Origin: Lactobacillaceae bacterium L1_55_11
GTDB lineage: Bacteria; Bacillota; Bacilli; Lactobacillales; Lactobacillaceae
Direction: 5' to 3'
DNA length: 64,000 nucleotides
NCBI GenBank assembly: GCA_029433155.1
Contig: JAQYTT010000003.1
Span: 1 to 64,000 of the forward strand
The position numbers were made by a program, and so were the translations under genes. The notes under the pieces were generated by a model. That model saw only the letters and a list, made by a program, of their open reading frames with translations. It was not told the DNA's origin and did not search any database. Positions 21,660 to 31,585 of this stretch are shown in pieces (position 1 is the first letter of the stretch; each line of letters opens with the position of its first letter).

Positions 21660-22028
21660 ATGATTCAACAAGAGAGTCGTTTAAAAGTGGCTGATAACTC
21701 CGGTGCACGGGAAATCTTGACGATTAAAGTGCTCGGTGGCTCTGGCCGTAAATTTGCTGGTGTCGGTGACATGATTGTTGCGACTGTTAAGCAAGCGATT
21801 CCTGGTGGTAACGTCAAGAAGGGTGATGTCGTTAAGGCGGTCATCGTCCGGACTGTTTCTGACGTTCGCCGTACCGATGGTTCATACATCAACTTTGATG
21901 AAAACGCTGCCGTAATCGTTAAGGATGACAAGCAGCCCGTTGGTACCCGTATCTTTGGCCCAGTTGCGCGTGAATTGCGTGACGGCGAATACATGCGGAT
22001 TGTTTCTTTGGCACCAGAAGTGCTCTAA
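21660..22028 (+). CDS. rplN: 50S ribosomal protein L14
   Basis: Forms an intersubunit bridge. It has 122 residues, starting [19 protein letters not shown], with the conserved [13 protein letters not shown] near the end. AAGGAGGAAA precedes the ATG. Traditionally the first gene of the spc operon. Confidence 0.98.
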   Translation: MIQQESRLKVADNSGAREILTIKVLGGSGRKFAGVGDMIVATVKQAIPGGNVKKGDVVKAVIVRTVSDVRRTDGSYINFDENAAVIVKDDKQPVGTRIFGPVARELRDGEYMRIVSLAPEVL

Positions 22029-22050
22029 TACTGACAAGGAGGAGCCATTC

Positions 22051-22359
22051 ATGTTTGTAAAAACAGGTGATAAGGTTCGCGTAATTGCCGGCAAGGACAA
22101 GGGTAAGGAAGGTACGGTTACTAAGACTGTGGCTGCCAAGGACCGTGTTGTTGTCGAAGGCGTGAACATCGTTAAGAAGCATCAAAAGCCTTCTAACGAA
22201 TATCCACAGGGTGGTGTCATCGACATCGAGGCACCTATCCATGTGTCAAACGTGCAATTGCTGGACCCTTCAACCAACGAACCTACTCGGGTTGGTTTCA
22301 AGATTGAAGACGGCAAGAAGGTACGTGTTGCTAAGAAGTCTGGTAAGGTACTAGGCTAA
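22051..22359 (+). CDS. rplX: 50S ribosomal protein L24
   Basis: Assembly initiator with a KOW motif ([18 protein letters not shown]). I start it at ATG 22051 ([11 protein letters not shown], 102 residues), which has AAGGAGGAG at the right distance; an in-frame extension upstream would lie inside rplN. Confidence 0.97.
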   Translation: MFVKTGDKVRVIAGKDKGKEGTVTKTVAAKDRVVVEGVNIVKKHQKPSNEYPQGGVIDIEAPIHVSNVQLLDPSTNEPTRVGFKIEDGKKVRVAKKSGKVLG

Positions 22360-22383
22360 TTTCTGAAAGGTGAAATCATTTTC

Positions 22384-22926
22384 ATGGTAAATAGTTTAAA
22401 GGAAAAATATGTTAATGAAGTTCAACCTGCTTTGATCAAAAAGTTTGATTTTACTTCACCAATGCAAGCACCCAAGCTTGAGAAGATTGTCTTAAACATG
22501 GGTGTTGGTGATGCCGTTTCAAACTCAAAGAACTTGGATGAAGCGGTTGAGGAATTGAAGTTGATTGCTGGTCAGCAGCCAGTGATCACTCGGGCAAAGA
22601 AGTCAATCGCCGGTTTCCGTCTCCGTGAGGGTATGGCAATCGGAACCAAGGTTACTTTGCGTGGGGACCGGATGTATGATTTCTTGGACAAGTTGATCAA
22701 CATCTCACTGCCCCGTGTCCGTGATTTCCACGGTGTTTCTCCTAAGGCCTTCGATGGTCGTGGAAACTACACCCTGGGTATCCGGGAACAGTTGATCTTC
22801 CCAGAAATTGATTTTGACCAAGTTAACCGTGTGCGTGGTTTGGATATCGTTATCGTAACCACAGCACCCGATGATGAACAAGGCCACGCCTTACTAGCTG
22901 ACCTGGGCATGCCATTTGCCAAGTAA
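22384..22926 (+). CDS. rplE: 50S ribosomal protein L5
   Basis: Binds 5S rRNA. It has 180 residues, with [13 protein letters not shown], the [12 protein letters not shown] segment and [20 protein letters not shown]. The ATG at 22384 follows GAAAGGTG. In most relatives rpsN or rpsH follows; here there is a 128-bp gap. Confidence 0.98.
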   Translation: MVNSLKEKYVNEVQPALIKKFDFTSPMQAPKLEKIVLNMGVGDAVSNSKNLDEAVEELKLIAGQQPVITRAKKSIAGFRLREGMAIGTKVTLRGDRMYDFLDKLINISLPRVRDFHGVSPKAFDGRGNYTLGIREQLIFPEIDFDQVNRVRGLDIVIVTTAPDDEQGHALLADLGMPFAK

Positions 22927-22939
22927 GCTAGTCTGAAAA

Positions 22940-22970
22940 TGCGGTTACTCGTTTTGAGTGACGCGTTTTT
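22940..22970 (+). terminator. terminator-like hairpin between rplE and rpsH
   Basis: CGGTTACTC-GTTTT-GAGTGACG (one bulged G) is followed by CGTTTTT, inside the spc operon where rpsN would be expected. It could attenuate transcription of the downstream genes. The rest of the 128-bp gap holds no ORF. Confidence 0.5.
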
Positions 22971-23054
22971 AACTGTTAAGGACCCGTTCGTTAGCAGTTA
23001 AGAGCGTGTTACCTATTGTAATAGCGTTCAAAATATAAAGGAGGATATCGATAG

Positions 23055-23453
23055 ATGTCTATGACTGATCCAATTGCTGATTTCTTAACTCGGATTCGTA
23101 ACGCCAACTTGGCCCGTCACGATTCAGTTGAAATTCCAGCATCAAACATTAAGAAGAGCATGGCTGAAATCTTGAAGAATGAAGGTTTCATCCGTGACGT
23201 TGAGTACCTTGATGATAACAAGCAAGGTTCCATCCGCGTATTTTTGAAGTACGGGGAAGATAAGGAACGCGTTATCACTGGTATCAAGCGTGTTTCAAAG
23301 CCTGGTCTGCGTAAGTATGTGAAGGCCGAGGACCTGCCAAAGGTTCTTAACGGTCTGGGTATTGCCATCCTGTCAACGTCAAACGGCGTGATTACGGATA
23401 AGGATGCCCGTGCTAAGCAGGTCGGCGGCGAAGTGCTGGCTTACGTTTGGTAA
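23055..23453 (+). CDS. rpsH: 30S ribosomal protein S8
   Basis: Binds the 16S central domain and is the spc operon repressor in Escherichia coli. It has 132 residues, with [20 protein letters not shown] and the C-terminal [33 protein letters not shown] precedes the ATG. Confidence 0.98.
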   Translation: MSMTDPIADFLTRIRNANLARHDSVEIPASNIKKSMAEILKNEGFIRDVEYLDDNKQGSIRVFLKYGEDKERVITGIKRVSKPGLRKYVKAEDLPKVLNGLGIAILSTSNGVITDKDARAKQVGGEVLAYVW

Positions 23454-23477
23454 TATATCTAAGAAAGGAGACTTACC

Positions 23478-24014
23478 ATGAGCCGTATTGGAAATCGAGT
23501 ACTGACGCTTCCAGCTGATGTAACCATTTCAGAAAACGAAAACACGGTCACCGTTAAGGGACCTAAGGGTGAATTGACTCGTCAAATCTCACCAGTTATC
23601 ACCATGCACGTTAACGGTCCAGAAATCACTTTCACTGCTGAAAGTAATGATTACCGGACCCGTGCCCTGCACGGTACTACTAATGCAAACGTTGCCAACA
23701 TGATTGAAGGGGTAACGGAAGGCTTTACTAAGACTTTGAAGATGGTCGGTGTTGGTTACCGTGCCGCTAAGTCAGGTTCAAAACTGACTTTGAACGTGGG
23801 TTACTCACACCCAGTTGACTTCGAAGACCGCGATGGTCTGACGGTTGAAGTACCGGATGCTTTGACGATTAAGATTTCAGGAATCTCAAAGCAGCGCGTT
23901 GGTGATTTCGCAGCCGAGATCCGCGCCATCCGTCCCCCAGAGCCCTATAAGGGTAAGGGAATTCGTTACGAAGGCGAACATGTCCGTCGTAAGGAAGGTA
24001 AGACTGGTAAGTAA
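23478..24014 (+). CDS. rplF: 50S ribosomal protein L6
   Basis: Near the GTPase-associated centre. It has 178 residues in two similar halves, with [15 protein letters not shown] and the C-terminal [32 protein letters not shown] precedes the ATG. Confidence 0.98.
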   Translation: MSRIGNRVLTLPADVTISENENTVTVKGPKGELTRQISPVITMHVNGPEITFTAESNDYRTRALHGTTNANVANMIEGVTEGFTKTLKMVGVGYRAAKSGSKLTLNVGYSHPVDFEDRDGLTVEVPDALTIKISGISKQRVGDFAAEIRAIRPPEPYKGKGIRYEGEHVRRKEGKTGK

Positions 24015-24056
24015 TTTTTACTACCAGCTTGCACTAAGATTTAATTTTAACAATAT

Positions 24057-24072
24057 GATGGCCTTGGCCATC
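24057..24072 (+). repeat. palindrome before rplR
   Basis: GATGGCC-TT-GGCCATC, a perfect inverted repeat in the 81-bp rplF-rplR gap, which is longer than the usual gaps here. There is no T tail, so it is not a terminator; function unknown. Confidence 0.4.
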
Positions 24073-24095
24073 GGATGAAAAAGGAAAGCACAGCT

Positions 24096-24449
24096 ATGAT
24101 TACGAAACCAGATAAGAACAAGCTCCGCGCAAAGCGCCACAAGCGCGTGCGTGGCAAGATCTCTGGTACTGCTGCTCGCCCCCGTTTGAACGTTTTCCGT
24201 TCTAATGTAAACATCTACGCTCAATTAATTGATGACGTAGCGGGTGTAACGCTAGCAAGTGCCTCAAGTAAAAGTGAAGGTGTCTCAGGCACCAAGACTG
24301 AACAAGCCGTTAAGGTTGGTGAATTAATCGCCAAGCACGCCAAGGATGCCAAGATTGAAGAAGTTGTCTTTGATCGTGGTGGTTACGTTTATCACGGACG
24401 GGTTAAGGCTTTGGCCGATTCTGCTCGTGAAAACGGATTGAAGTTCTAA
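24096..24449 (+). CDS. rplR: 50S ribosomal protein L18
   Basis: Carries 5S rRNA into the large subunit. I start it at ATG 24096 ([17 protein letters not shown], 117 residues), preceded by AAAGGAAAG; the in-frame ATG at 24075 lacks a ribosome binding site and adds an atypical MKKESTA. C-terminus [24 protein letters not shown] is canonical. Confidence 0.96.
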   Translation: MITKPDKNKLRAKRHKRVRGKISGTAARPRLNVFRSNVNIYAQLIDDVAGVTLASASSKSEGVSGTKTEQAVKVGELIAKHAKDAKIEEVVFDRGGYVYHGRVKALADSARENGLKF

Positions 24450-24468
24450 GGAAAGGAGGAATAAATAA

Positions 24469-24975
24469 ATGGTTGAATTCGTTAATCCTAAGTCACTTGG
24501 TGAATTAGAAGAAAACGTTGTTGCAATTAACCGTGTCACCAAGGTTGTTAAGGGTGGCCGTCGTCTGCGTTTCGCTGCCCTCGTCGTGGTTGGTGATCGT
24601 CAAGGCCACGTTGGTTTTGGAACTGGAAAAGCGCAAGAAGTCCCAGAAGCCATCCGTAAGGGTGTTGAAGATGCAAAGCGCAACTTGATGACTGTCCCAA
24701 CTTTGGGTACTACTGTTCCTCACGCCGTAACTGGTGAATGGGCTGGTGGTAAGATCTTAGTTAAGCCAGCCGCTGAAGGTGCTGGTGTTGCCGCTGGTGG
24801 ATCAACTCGTTCCGTGATGGAATTGGCTGGTATCGCTGATGTGACCGCTAAGTCACTGGGTTCATCAACGCCAGTCAACGTTGTCCGGGCTACTTTCGAT
24901 GCCCTGACTAAGCTTAAGAGCGCTGAAGGTGTTGCGAAGTTGCGTGGTGTTTCCTTAGAACACCTGGCTGAATAA
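24469..24975 (+). CDS. rpsE: 30S ribosomal protein S5
   Basis: Decoding-accuracy protein at the mRNA entry. It has 168 residues. The double-stranded RNA binding fold ([18 protein letters not shown]) and the [22 protein letters not shown] segment are present. GAAAGGAGG precedes the ATG. Confidence 0.98.
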   Translation: MVEFVNPKSLGELEENVVAINRVTKVVKGGRRLRFAALVVVGDRQGHVGFGTGKAQEVPEAIRKGVEDAKRNLMTVPTLGTTVPHAVTGEWAGGKILVKPAAEGAGVAAGGSTRSVMELAGIADVTAKSLGSSTPVNVVRATFDALTKLKSAEGVAKLRGVSLEHLAE

Positions 24976-24986
24976 GGAGTGATAAC

Positions 24987-25169
24987 ATGGCTAACTTAAA
25001 GATCACTTTGATTAGAAGTGCAGCTCACCGCTTGCCAAAGCAGCGCGCCATCGTTAAGTCATTGGGACTTAACCGGGTGTCAAGTTCAGTGGTGAAGCCT
25101 GATAACGATGCAACCCGTGGTGCTATTTTCCACATCGCCCACTTGGTTAGTGTCGAAGAAGTAAAGTAA
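24987..25169 (+). CDS. rpmD: 50S ribosomal protein L30
   Basis: Small large-subunit protein, 60 residues, starting [28 protein letters not shown] precedes the ATG; 11 bp after rpsE. Confidence 0.97.
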   Translation: MANLKITLIRSAAHRLPKQRAIVKSLGLNRVSSSVVKPDNDATRGAIFHIAHLVSVEEVK

Positions 25170-25197
25170 ACAAATAAAGTAAAGGAGGCACCATAAG

Positions 25198-25632
25198 ATG
25201 GATTTGAATGAATTACAGCCAGCTGCTGGTTCACGTCAAGACCGCAACCGTGTGGGCCGTGGTATGTCATCTGGGAATGGTAAGACTTCTGGACGTGGTC
25301 AGAAGGGTCAAAAAGCCCGTAGTAAGACCCGTCTGGGATTCGAAGGTGGTCAGATGCCACTGTACCGTCGTATTCCTAAGCGTGGCTTTACCAACATTTC
25401 CCGCAAGGAATTTGCGATTGTTAACGTCGAAAAGTTGAATGATTTTGACGACGGAACCGAAGTAACCCCAACCCTCTTGGTTGAGAACGGTTTGGTAAAG
25501 AACGAAAAGTCAGGCATCAAGATTTTGGGCGAAGGTAAGCTTGAAAAGAAGCTGACTGTTAAGGCTAACAAGTTTTCTGCTGCAGCTGCGGCTGCCATTG
25601 AACAAGCTGGTGGTTCAACTGAGGTGATTTAA
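25198..25632 (+). CDS. rplO: 50S ribosomal protein L15
   Basis: Late-assembly protein with a Gly/Arg-rich N-terminal extension ([20 protein letters not shown]) and a globular C-terminal part. It has 144 residues. Its stop overlaps the secY start (TAATG). Confidence 0.98.
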   Translation: MDLNELQPAAGSRQDRNRVGRGMSSGNGKTSGRGQKGQKARSKTRLGFEGGQMPLYRRIPKRGFTNISRKEFAIVNVEKLNDFDDGTEVTPTLLVENGLVKNEKSGIKILGEGKLEKKLTVKANKFSAAAAAAIEQAGGSTEVI

Positions 25633-26930
25633 TGCTTAGCACGTTATTTAATGCAGTGCGCCAAAAAGATATTCGCAAGAAACTGGGCTGGACCATCCTT
25701 CTCCTCTTTATTTACCGGATTGGGATTCACATTACAGTACCCGGTGTTAACCCAGCCGCTTTGACCCAGATGTCAAGCAACGGCTTGCTTAACATCTTAA
25801 ACATCTTTTCCGGTGGCGGATTGCTGAACTTCTCGCTTTTTGCGATGGGTGTTTCGCCATACGTTACTGCACAAATCGTTGTGCAGCTTTTGCAATTAGA
25901 TATCGTGCCACGCTTTGTTGAATGGAGTAAGCAAGGAGAGGTCGGCCGCCGTAAGCTGAACCAAGCGACCCGGTGGATGACCATTGTCTTTGCCTTCCTT
26001 CAGTCAATTGGAATTACGGCCGGGTTTAACTCCCTGTCGGCCTATGGCTTGGTCAAGCAGACCAACAACGTCATGTCCTTTATCGTGATTGGTTCGGTAA
26101 TGACGATTGGAACTTTCTTCGCCATGTGGCTGGGTGAGATGATTACGGAAAAGGGTCTTGGAAACGGGGTTTCCATGATTATCTTTGCTGGAATCATTTC
26201 CCAGATGCCTTCTGGCCTTTATGAAATCTTCCAGGAAAACGTCTTGCATACCAGCGGTAGTGAACTCATTACCGGTTGGGTCTTTGTGGCCGTAGTTATT
26301 GCCGCCATCATTTTGACGGTCGGGATTACGACCTGGTTCTACGAGGCAACTCGTCGACTGCAGATTCAATATACGCGGTCGGCTTCCTCGTACGGTAGCG
26401 AAGCCTACCTGCCATTGAAGTTAAACGTGTCTGGGGTTATCCCGGTCATCTTCGCTTCATCATTTATCAGTACACCCCAGACCATCCTCTTTGCCTTCCA
26501 AGACAAGTACGGAACGGCTGGTTGGTATAAGGTTGCCCAGCAGATCTTTAGTTTAACGACGCTGCCTGGTGCCATCTTCTATACCTTACTGATTATTGTG
26601 TTTACTTACTTCTACGCCTTTGTTCAGGTTAACCCTGAAAAGCTGGCTGAGAACTTGCAAAAGCAGGGTGCCTACATTGTCAATGTCCGCCCTGGTTTGG
26701 AAACGCAAAAGTTCATTACTCAATTACTGCTGCGCCTGAGCTTTGTCGGCGCGCTCTTCCTGGGATTCGTTGCCCTAGTACCACTGGTGGCTTCTGACTT
26801 CTGGGGACTGAATGAAAAGATTGGCCTGGGTGGTACCAGCCTGCTGATCACAATCGGTGTAACCCTTGACTTGATTCGTCAGGTTGATGGTCTGATGCAA
26901 AAGAAGAACTACACCGGCTTTATTCAATAA
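25632..26930 (+). CDS. secY: protein translocase channel SecY
   Basis: Central pore of the Sec translocon. It has 432 residues with ten membrane helices; the plug/TM2 region (FSGGGLLNFSLFAMGVSPYV) and TM7 signature are visible. Coupled to rplO, as in the standard spc operon. Works with SecA (2140) here. Confidence 0.98.
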   Translation: MLSTLFNAVRQKDIRKKLGWTILLLFIYRIGIHITVPGVNPAALTQMSSNGLLNILNIFSGGGLLNFSLFAMGVSPYVTAQIVVQLLQLDIVPRFVEWSKQGEVGRRKLNQATRWMTIVFAFLQSIGITAGFNSLSAYGLVKQTNNVMSFIVIGSVMTIGTFFAMWLGEMITEKGLGNGVSMIIFAGIISQMPSGLYEIFQENVLHTSGSELITGWVFVAVVIAAIILTVGITTWFYEATRRLQIQYTRSASSYGSEAYLPLKLNVSGVIPVIFASSFISTPQTILFAFQDKYGTAGWYKVAQQIFSLTTLPGAIFYTLLIIVFTYFYAFVQVNPEKLAENLQKQGAYIVNVRPGLETQKFITQLLLRLSFVGALFLGFVALVPLVASDFWGLNEKIGLGGTSLLITIGVTLDLIRQVDGLMQKKNYTGFIQ

Positions 26931-26961
26931 GCGTAGACTAGCTCAAGGAGGCTAAGTAAAG

Positions 26962-27528
26962 ATGGTTATGAATTTAATTCTATTGGGCTTGCCTGGTGCC
27001 GGAAAGGGTACCCAGGCGGACAAGATTGTAAAAGACTATGCGGTTGTCCACATTAGTACCGGGGATATTTTCCGGGCTAATTTAGCTCAAAACACTGACC
27101 TGGGTAAGGAAGCCCGTTCCTACATGGATTCGGGTAACCTGGTTCCAGATAAGATTACCAATGCCATGGTAGCTGACCGTTTGTTGGCTGCCGATGTCAA
27201 GGAACACGGCTTTATGCTGGACGGCTACCCTCGTAATGAGGAACAGGCCCGGTTCCTGGATGGTTTCTTGGATGAACGTGGACAAAAGGTTTCGGCCACG
27301 TTCTACTTTAAGGTCAGTGATGATATTTTGCGGCAACGCTTGCTTGGCCGCGGTCGGGCAGATGATACGCCAGCCGTGATTGACAAGCGCCTGCAGGTCA
27401 ACAAGGCTGCCAACCTACCCCTAGTTGATTATTACCAGGCTGAAGGCGTGCTACACACCATCGACGGAAACGGCGATGTGGATAGCATTTACCAAAACGT
27501 GAAGAAGGTTTTGGATAGCCTGAGCTAA
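26962..27528 (+). CDS. adk: adenylate kinase (short form)
   Basis: Interconverts ATP + AMP and 2 ADP. It has 188 residues with P-loop [10 protein letters not shown] and [10 protein letters not shown]. The LID is short ([18 protein letters not shown]), so the zinc-finger-bearing insertion found in most Firmicute enzymes (about 215 residues) is absent. The start at 26962 has AAGGAG 11 nt upstream; ATG 26968 is less well placed. Standard position after secY. Confidence 0.96.
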   Translation: MVMNLILLGLPGAGKGTQADKIVKDYAVVHISTGDIFRANLAQNTDLGKEARSYMDSGNLVPDKITNAMVADRLLAADVKEHGFMLDGYPRNEEQARFLDGFLDERGQKVSATFYFKVSDDILRQRLLGRGRADDTPAVIDKRLQVNKAANLPLVDYYQAEGVLHTIDGNGDVDSIYQNVKKVLDSLS

Positions 27529-27541
27529 GCGGCTTGGCGCC

Positions 27542-27570
27542 TTGCTTTATAACTTTGTTTCTGGTATAAT
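27542..27570 (+). promoter_or_regulatory. promoter of infA-rpmJ-rpsM
   Basis: TTGCTT, 17 bp, TATAAT (27565-27570) with an extended TGG before the -10. It would allow infA and the alpha operon to be expressed apart from spc. Confidence 0.75.
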
Positions 27571-27630
27571 TTGATGGGTTGAGCTCTTATCAATTAAATT
27601 GATTGTACGTTGACACGGGAGGTAATGTGC

Positions 27631-27846
27631 GTGGCCAATGATGTCATAGAAATTGAAGGCAAAATCAAAGAGACGATGCCAAATGCGATGTTCCAAGTGG
27701 AACTCGAAAACGGGGCAGTTATCTTAGCCCACGTGTCAGGTAAAATTCGTAAGAACTTCATTCGAATCCTGCCTGGCGACCGGGTGACGGTCGAAATGTC
27801 ACCATACGACCTGACTAAGGGTCGGATCACTTACCGTTTCCGGTAA
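27631..27846 (+). CDS. infA: translation initiation factor IF-1
   Basis: Binds the 30S A site during initiation. I start it at GTG 27631 ([12 protein letters not shown], 71 residues) because GGGAGGT lies 8 nt upstream and this matches the family; a TTG at 27610 would put the ribosome binding site inside the gene. OB-fold ([21 protein letters not shown]) complete. Confidence 0.95.
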   Translation: MANDVIEIEGKIKETMPNAMFQVELENGAVILAHVSGKIRKNFIRILPGDRVTVEMSPYDLTKGRITYRFR

Positions 27847-27895
27847 GGGACGAGAACGGAAAAATAATCAGTTAACCGAATAGGAGGAATAGATT

Positions 27896-28015
27896 ATGAA
27901 AGTACGTCCATCAGTTAAAAAAATGTGTGAAGCTTGCCGGATTATCAAGCGTAATGGCCGCACGATGGTCATTTGCCCTGCTAACCCAAAGCACAAGCAA
28001 CGCGCAGGTAAGTAA
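27896..28015 (+). CDS. rpmJ: 50S ribosomal protein L36
   Basis: 39-residue zinc-ribbon protein, the smallest in the large subunit: [15 protein letters not shown]... The zinc ligands Cys11, Cys14, Cys27 and His33 are all present (C+ form). TAGGAGGAAT precedes the ATG. Canonical place between infA and rpsM. Confidence 0.97.
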   Translation: MKVRPSVKKMCEACRIIKRNGRTMVICPANPKHKQRAGK

Positions 28016-28090
28016 GACTTACCACCCACTTAACCATGCTTGAAAAGACATTGATGTTATTTTCAAAATATTAAAAGGAGGTAAATTGTT

Positions 28091-28462
28091 ATGGCTCGTA
28101 TTGCAGGAGTTGATTTGCCACGTGACAAGCGAATTGTCATTGGCCTAACCTACATTTACGGAATCGGTAATTCAACTGCAAAGAAGATTTTGGACGAAGC
28201 TGGTGTATCCGAAGACGTGCGTGTGCGCGACTTGACGGTTGACCAGGAAGACCAAATCCGTTCAGCTATGGATAAGCTGAACTTGCAGTTGGAAGGTGAC
28301 TTGCGTCGTAAGATTTCTCTTGATATCAAGGGATTGCAAGAAATCGCCTCATACCGTGGTATTCGTCACCGTAAGGGCTTGCCTGTTCGCGGTCAGCGCA
28401 CCAAGAACAACGCCCGTACGCGTAAAGGCCCAGCTACAGCAATTGCTGGTAAGAAGAAGTAA
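28091..28462 (+). CDS. rpsM: 30S ribosomal protein S13
   Basis: Head protein contacting P-site tRNA and the 50S subunit. It has 123 residues: [19 protein letters not shown], then [31 protein letters not shown] precedes the ATG. Followed by an unusually long gap of 179 bp. Confidence 0.98.
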   Translation: MARIAGVDLPRDKRIVIGLTYIYGIGNSTAKKILDEAGVSEDVRVRDLTVDQEDQIRSAMDKLNLQLEGDLRRKISLDIKGLQEIASYRGIRHRKGLPVRGQRTKNNARTRKGPATAIAGKKK

Positions 28463-28499
28463 GACTTCTTTGGCAGTACTCGTTTTTGGAATTTAGCAT

Positions 28500-28528
28500 T
28501 TGTAAGAAAGCTAGTCTTTCATTATAAG
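28500..28528 (+). promoter_or_regulatory. candidate promoter of rpsK-rpoA-rplQ
   Basis: TTGTAA, 17 bp, TATAAG (28523-28528), within the 179-bp gap after rpsM. Confidence 0.45.
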
Positions 28529-28561
28529 CGTTTGATCCTATTCGATGCCGCATATGATTAT

Positions 28562-28577
28562 CACAACCATAGTTGTG
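28562..28577 (+). other. small hairpin in the rpsK leader
   Basis: CACAAC-CATA-GTTGTG, about 65 nt before rpsK. No T tail, so it is not a terminator; possibly a protein-binding leader element. Confidence 0.35.
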
Positions 28578-28641
28578 TAATGTTGGTTAAGTTATTTAAC
28601 CCGAGAAATTATTACAAGTATTGAAAAGGAGGAAAAACATT

Positions 28642-29028
28642 ATGGCTGGTCGTCCAACGCGTAAGCGTCGTGTGAAAAAGAATATTGAGACTGGTGTGGC
28701 CCATATCCATGCCACTTTCAATAACACCATCGTCATGATTACTGATGCCCAGGGTAACGCTGTTGCCTGGTCATCAGCCGGTGCCTTAGGCTTCAAAGGA
28801 AGTCGTAAGTCAACGCCGTTCGCGGCTCAAATGGCCGCTGAAGCAGCAGCCAAGGGTGCCATGGAAATGAACATGCGTACCGTTGCAGTTACTGTTAAGG
28901 GTCCCGGTTCTGGTCGTGAATCAGCAATCCGTGCTTTGGCAGCTGCAGGTCTGGAAGTAACATCAATTCGCGATGTTACCCCAATTCCCCATAACGGAAC
29001 GCGCCCACCTAAGCGTCGTCGTGTTTAA
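28642..29028 (+). CDS. rpsK: 30S ribosomal protein S11
   Basis: Platform protein near the Shine-Dalgarno helix. I start it at ATG 28642 ([14 protein letters not shown], 128 residues), preceded by AAAAGGAGGAA. The conserved [18 protein letters not shown] and the C-terminal [13 protein letters not shown] are present. Confidence 0.98.
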   Translation: MAGRPTRKRRVKKNIETGVAHIHATFNNTIVMITDAQGNAVAWSSAGALGFKGSRKSTPFAAQMAAEAAAKGAMEMNMRTVAVTVKGPGSGRESAIRALAAAGLEVTSIRDVTPIPHNGTRPPKRRRV

Positions 29029-29075
29029 TAGCAATTCATTGCTCTTGCTTTGAATGAGGGGGTAAAGATTTACAG

Positions 29076-30020
29076 ATGATTGAATTTGAAAAGCCAGATA
29101 TTCATAACATCGAAGAGGATGCCAACTATGGCAAGTTTGTTATAGAACCTCTTGAGCGTGGCTATGGTACGACCTTAGGTAATTCTTTGCGTCGGGTCAT
29201 GCTATCCTCGCTTCCTGGCGTAGCTATCAACACGGTTCAAATTGATGGCGTGGTCCATGAATTTTCAACTGTTGATGGTGTAGTGGAAGATGTTACGCAG
29301 CTGATTTTGAATCTGAAGAAGGTTGTTTTGGCAACTGATTCAGAAGAAGAGCACAGCCTTGAAATCGACGTTGAAGGGCCATTAGACGTAACTGCTGCTG
29401 ACCTTAAGGGCAGCGCCGACATCGAAGTGTTGAATCCTGATTTGCACATTGCAACCGTTGCAGCTGGTAAGTCACTTCACATGAATGTCACGGCTATTAA
29501 AGGACGTGGCTACTCTTCAGCTGATGAGAACAAACAATTGCGTGATGAAATGCCAATTGGCGTTCTGACGGTTGATTCAATCTATACACCCATCGATCGT
29601 GTAAACTACCACGTTGAAAATAAGCGGGTTGGTTCACGTGATGATTATGATAAGTTGACCATGGAAGTTTGGACCAACGGCTCAATTAAGCCTAGTGATG
29701 CTTTGAGTCTTGGGGCCAAGATCCTAACGGAACACTTAAACTTATTTACTGATATTTCACCAGTCGCTTCTGAAGCGAACGTCATGGTGGAATCTGAACC
29801 AGTTCAAACCAGCGCCGCTGATTTGGCACCAATCGAGGACTTGGACCTGTCGGTTCGTTCTTATAACTGCCTGAAGCGCGCCGGTATTAATACCATTGAT
29901 GAATTAACTGACCGGACTGAAGCCGATATGATGAAGGTTCGGAACTTGGGTCGTAAGTCATTAGACGAGATCGAAGAAAAGTTAACTGAAATGGGACTTG
30001 GTTTCCGTAAAGAAGATTAA
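29076..30020 (+). CDS. rpoA: DNA-directed RNA polymerase subunit alpha
   Basis: Scaffold of RNA polymerase assembly and contact for activators and UP elements. It has 314 residues. The N-terminal dimerisation domain contains [21 protein letters not shown]; the C-terminal domain contains [19 protein letters not shown] and [19 protein letters not shown] precedes the ATG. Confidence 0.98.
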   Translation: MIEFEKPDIHNIEEDANYGKFVIEPLERGYGTTLGNSLRRVMLSSLPGVAINTVQIDGVVHEFSTVDGVVEDVTQLILNLKKVVLATDSEEEHSLEIDVEGPLDVTAADLKGSADIEVLNPDLHIATVAAGKSLHMNVTAIKGRGYSSADENKQLRDEMPIGVLTVDSIYTPIDRVNYHVENKRVGSRDDYDKLTMEVWTNGSIKPSDALSLGAKILTEHLNLFTDISPVASEANVMVESEPVQTSAADLAPIEDLDLSVRSYNCLKRAGINTIDELTDRTEADMMKVRNLGRKSLDEIEEKLTEMGLGFRKED

Positions 30021-30058
30021 TTTGCTTGTGTAAATACTAGAGAAAAGGAGGATTCCCG

Positions 30059-30442
30059 ATGTCATACCGTAAGTTGGGTCGTACGTCTTCACAACGCCGG
30101 GCGATGTTGCGTGATCTGACCACTGACCTTTTGGTTAATGGTCGCATTACGACGACTGAAGCTCGTGCCAAGGAAGTTCGTAAGACGGCCGATAAGATGA
30201 TCACCCTCGGTAAGCGTGGTGATTTGAACGCCCGCCGTAAGGCAGCGACCTTTGTCCGCAACGAGATTGCTGACGTAACTGAAGATGGTGAGGACGTAAA
30301 GGTACAGTCAACTTTGCAGAAGTTGTTTGACGATGTTGCCCCTCGCTTTGCTGACCGTAATGGTGGATACACTCGTATCTACAAGACGGTGCAGCGTCGT
30401 GGCGATGCAGCCCAGATGGTTATTTTGGAGCTGGTCGACTAA
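30059..30442 (+). CDS. rplQ: 50S ribosomal protein L17
   Basis: Tunnel-exit protein. It has 127 residues, starting [29 protein letters not shown] precedes the ATG. Last gene of the superoperon, followed by a strong terminator. Confidence 0.98.
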   Translation: MSYRKLGRTSSQRRAMLRDLTTDLLVNGRITTTEARAKEVRKTADKMITLGKRGDLNARRKAATFVRNEIADVTEDGEDVKVQSTLQKLFDDVAPRFADRNGGYTRIYKTVQRRGDAAQMVILELVD

Positions 30443-30449
30443 GACAAAT

Positions 30450-30484
30450 AAAAACCGTTTAGCCTTAGGCTAAACGGTTTTTTT
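30450..30484 (+). terminator. terminator after rplQ
   Basis: AAAACCGTTTAGCC-TTA-GGCTAAACGGTTTTTTT. Near-perfect; the symmetry lets it serve the convergent gene too. Confidence 0.95.
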
Positions 30485-30494
30485 ATATGCTTTA

Positions 30495-31505
30495 TTATTG
30501 CTGACGTGAAGCCAAGAGATGGGATAGGTCGACTAGTTCCCTTTGCAGGCTGGCCGAAGGAAGCTCTTTAACAAGTTTTAAGAGTTCCTGATGATAGTCT
30601 TGCATTAGGGCTTCGAGGCGGTCCATGGCCTGGCTCTCACTAACCAAGCTATGCACGCGTACCAGGTCGTCATTATCCAGGGGGCTGTCCTGGTTCAAGA
30701 TGGCCAGCAACTGGTCCTTGACCCGGTTGTCTTCAAGGGCGAAGAGGATGGGGGCAGTGTAGATGCCATTAGCAATGTCTTGACCGACGGGCTTACCGAG
30801 CTGGTCAGCACCACCTAAGGCGGCAAAGTCCAGGTAGTCATCTAAGAGCTGGAAGATAATGCCCATGTCCTCGGTTAGCTGGCTAACCACCCGAGTCAGT
30901 ACAGGACTGGGCGGCTGGTGGCCACTGTTAATGCCAAAGAGGGCACTGAGCCGGAAGAGAGCCCCGGTCTTACCTTTAATCCGATCAATGTAATCGGCAA
31001 AGGTTGTTTCGGTGTCGAAGCGAATTTGCTTCTGGGCTAGTTCACCGTGCAAAATTTGCTGGAGGGAAGTGATGACCAGGCCGTTTAGGTTGGGGCGGTC
31101 AGCCTTAGAAATCAGTTCAAACATGCCCGTCAGTAGGTAGTCACCGGCATAGACCGCCGTATCCTTACCAAAGCGAGTTTGAATGCTGGTTTGGCCACGA
31201 CGCAGGGTCGACTCATCGACAATGTCGTCGTGAATTAAGGTGGCCAGGTGGAGGAGCTCCACACTGGCCGCTAAATCAATCATACTTTGGTGACTGTCAG
31301 CGTCCGTTTCCTGGGCTAACTGACTAAACATGATGGTTAAAGCTGGGCGAACCAACTTACCGGCGGCCAACTGGGATCGGATGGCCTGGTCAATTTCGGC
31401 AAAGCCAATTTCCCAGCTTTGATTAATGGTGGCGATAACCTCGCGGAGGTCGCCTTGTATGTCTGGAAAATCGTTCCAGATCGATGGCAGTGACGTAGTC
31501 GACAT
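30495..31505 (-). CDS. trans-polyprenyl diphosphate synthase
   Basis: Makes a long-chain prenyl diphosphate, probably the side chain of (demethyl)menaquinone. It has 336 residues. The first aspartate-rich region is HDDIVDES and the second LLDDYLDF; the lysine of the GKLVRP motif is present. Downstream of an NADH:quinone oxidoreductase gene on the same strand (80 bp apart), which fits a quinone role. Whether it is heptaprenyl or another chain length cannot be told; a partner small subunit is not seen nearby. Confidence 0.88.
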   Translation of the reverse strand: MSTTSLPSIWNDFPDIQGDLREVIATINQSWEIGFAEIDQAIRSQLAAGKLVRPALTIMFSQLAQETDADSHQSMIDLAASVELLHLATLIHDDIVDESTLRRGQTSIQTRFGKDTAVYAGDYLLTGMFELISKADRPNLNGLVITSLQQILHGELAQKQIRFDTETTFADYIDRIKGKTGALFRLSALFGINSGHQPPSPVLTRVVSQLTEDMGIIFQLLDDYLDFAALGGADQLGKPVGQDIANGIYTAPILFALEDNRVKDQLLAILNQDSPLDNDDLVRVHSLVSESQAMDRLEALMQDYHQELLKLVKELPSASLQRELVDLSHLLASRQQ

Positions 31506-31539
31506 ATGGTGTTACAATCCCAATTTCTCTATTATGTAC

Positions 31540-31572
31540 AAAAGTGCAAGACTGAACATCTTGCACTTTTTT
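31540..31572. terminator. hairpin between ndh and polyprenyl synthase genes
   Basis: AAAAGTGCAAGA-CTGAACA-TCTTGCACTTTT; with T runs at the plus end and fewer on the - strand. It probably ends or attenuates the - strand ndh transcript. Confidence 0.65.
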
Positions 31573-31585
31573 ATTATACCTGAAT

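Noticed and set aside
22927-23054. Hidden small rpsN gene between rplE and rpsH
   Set aside because: The gap is only 128 bp and no frame encodes the CxxC...CxxC pattern of zinc-type S14.
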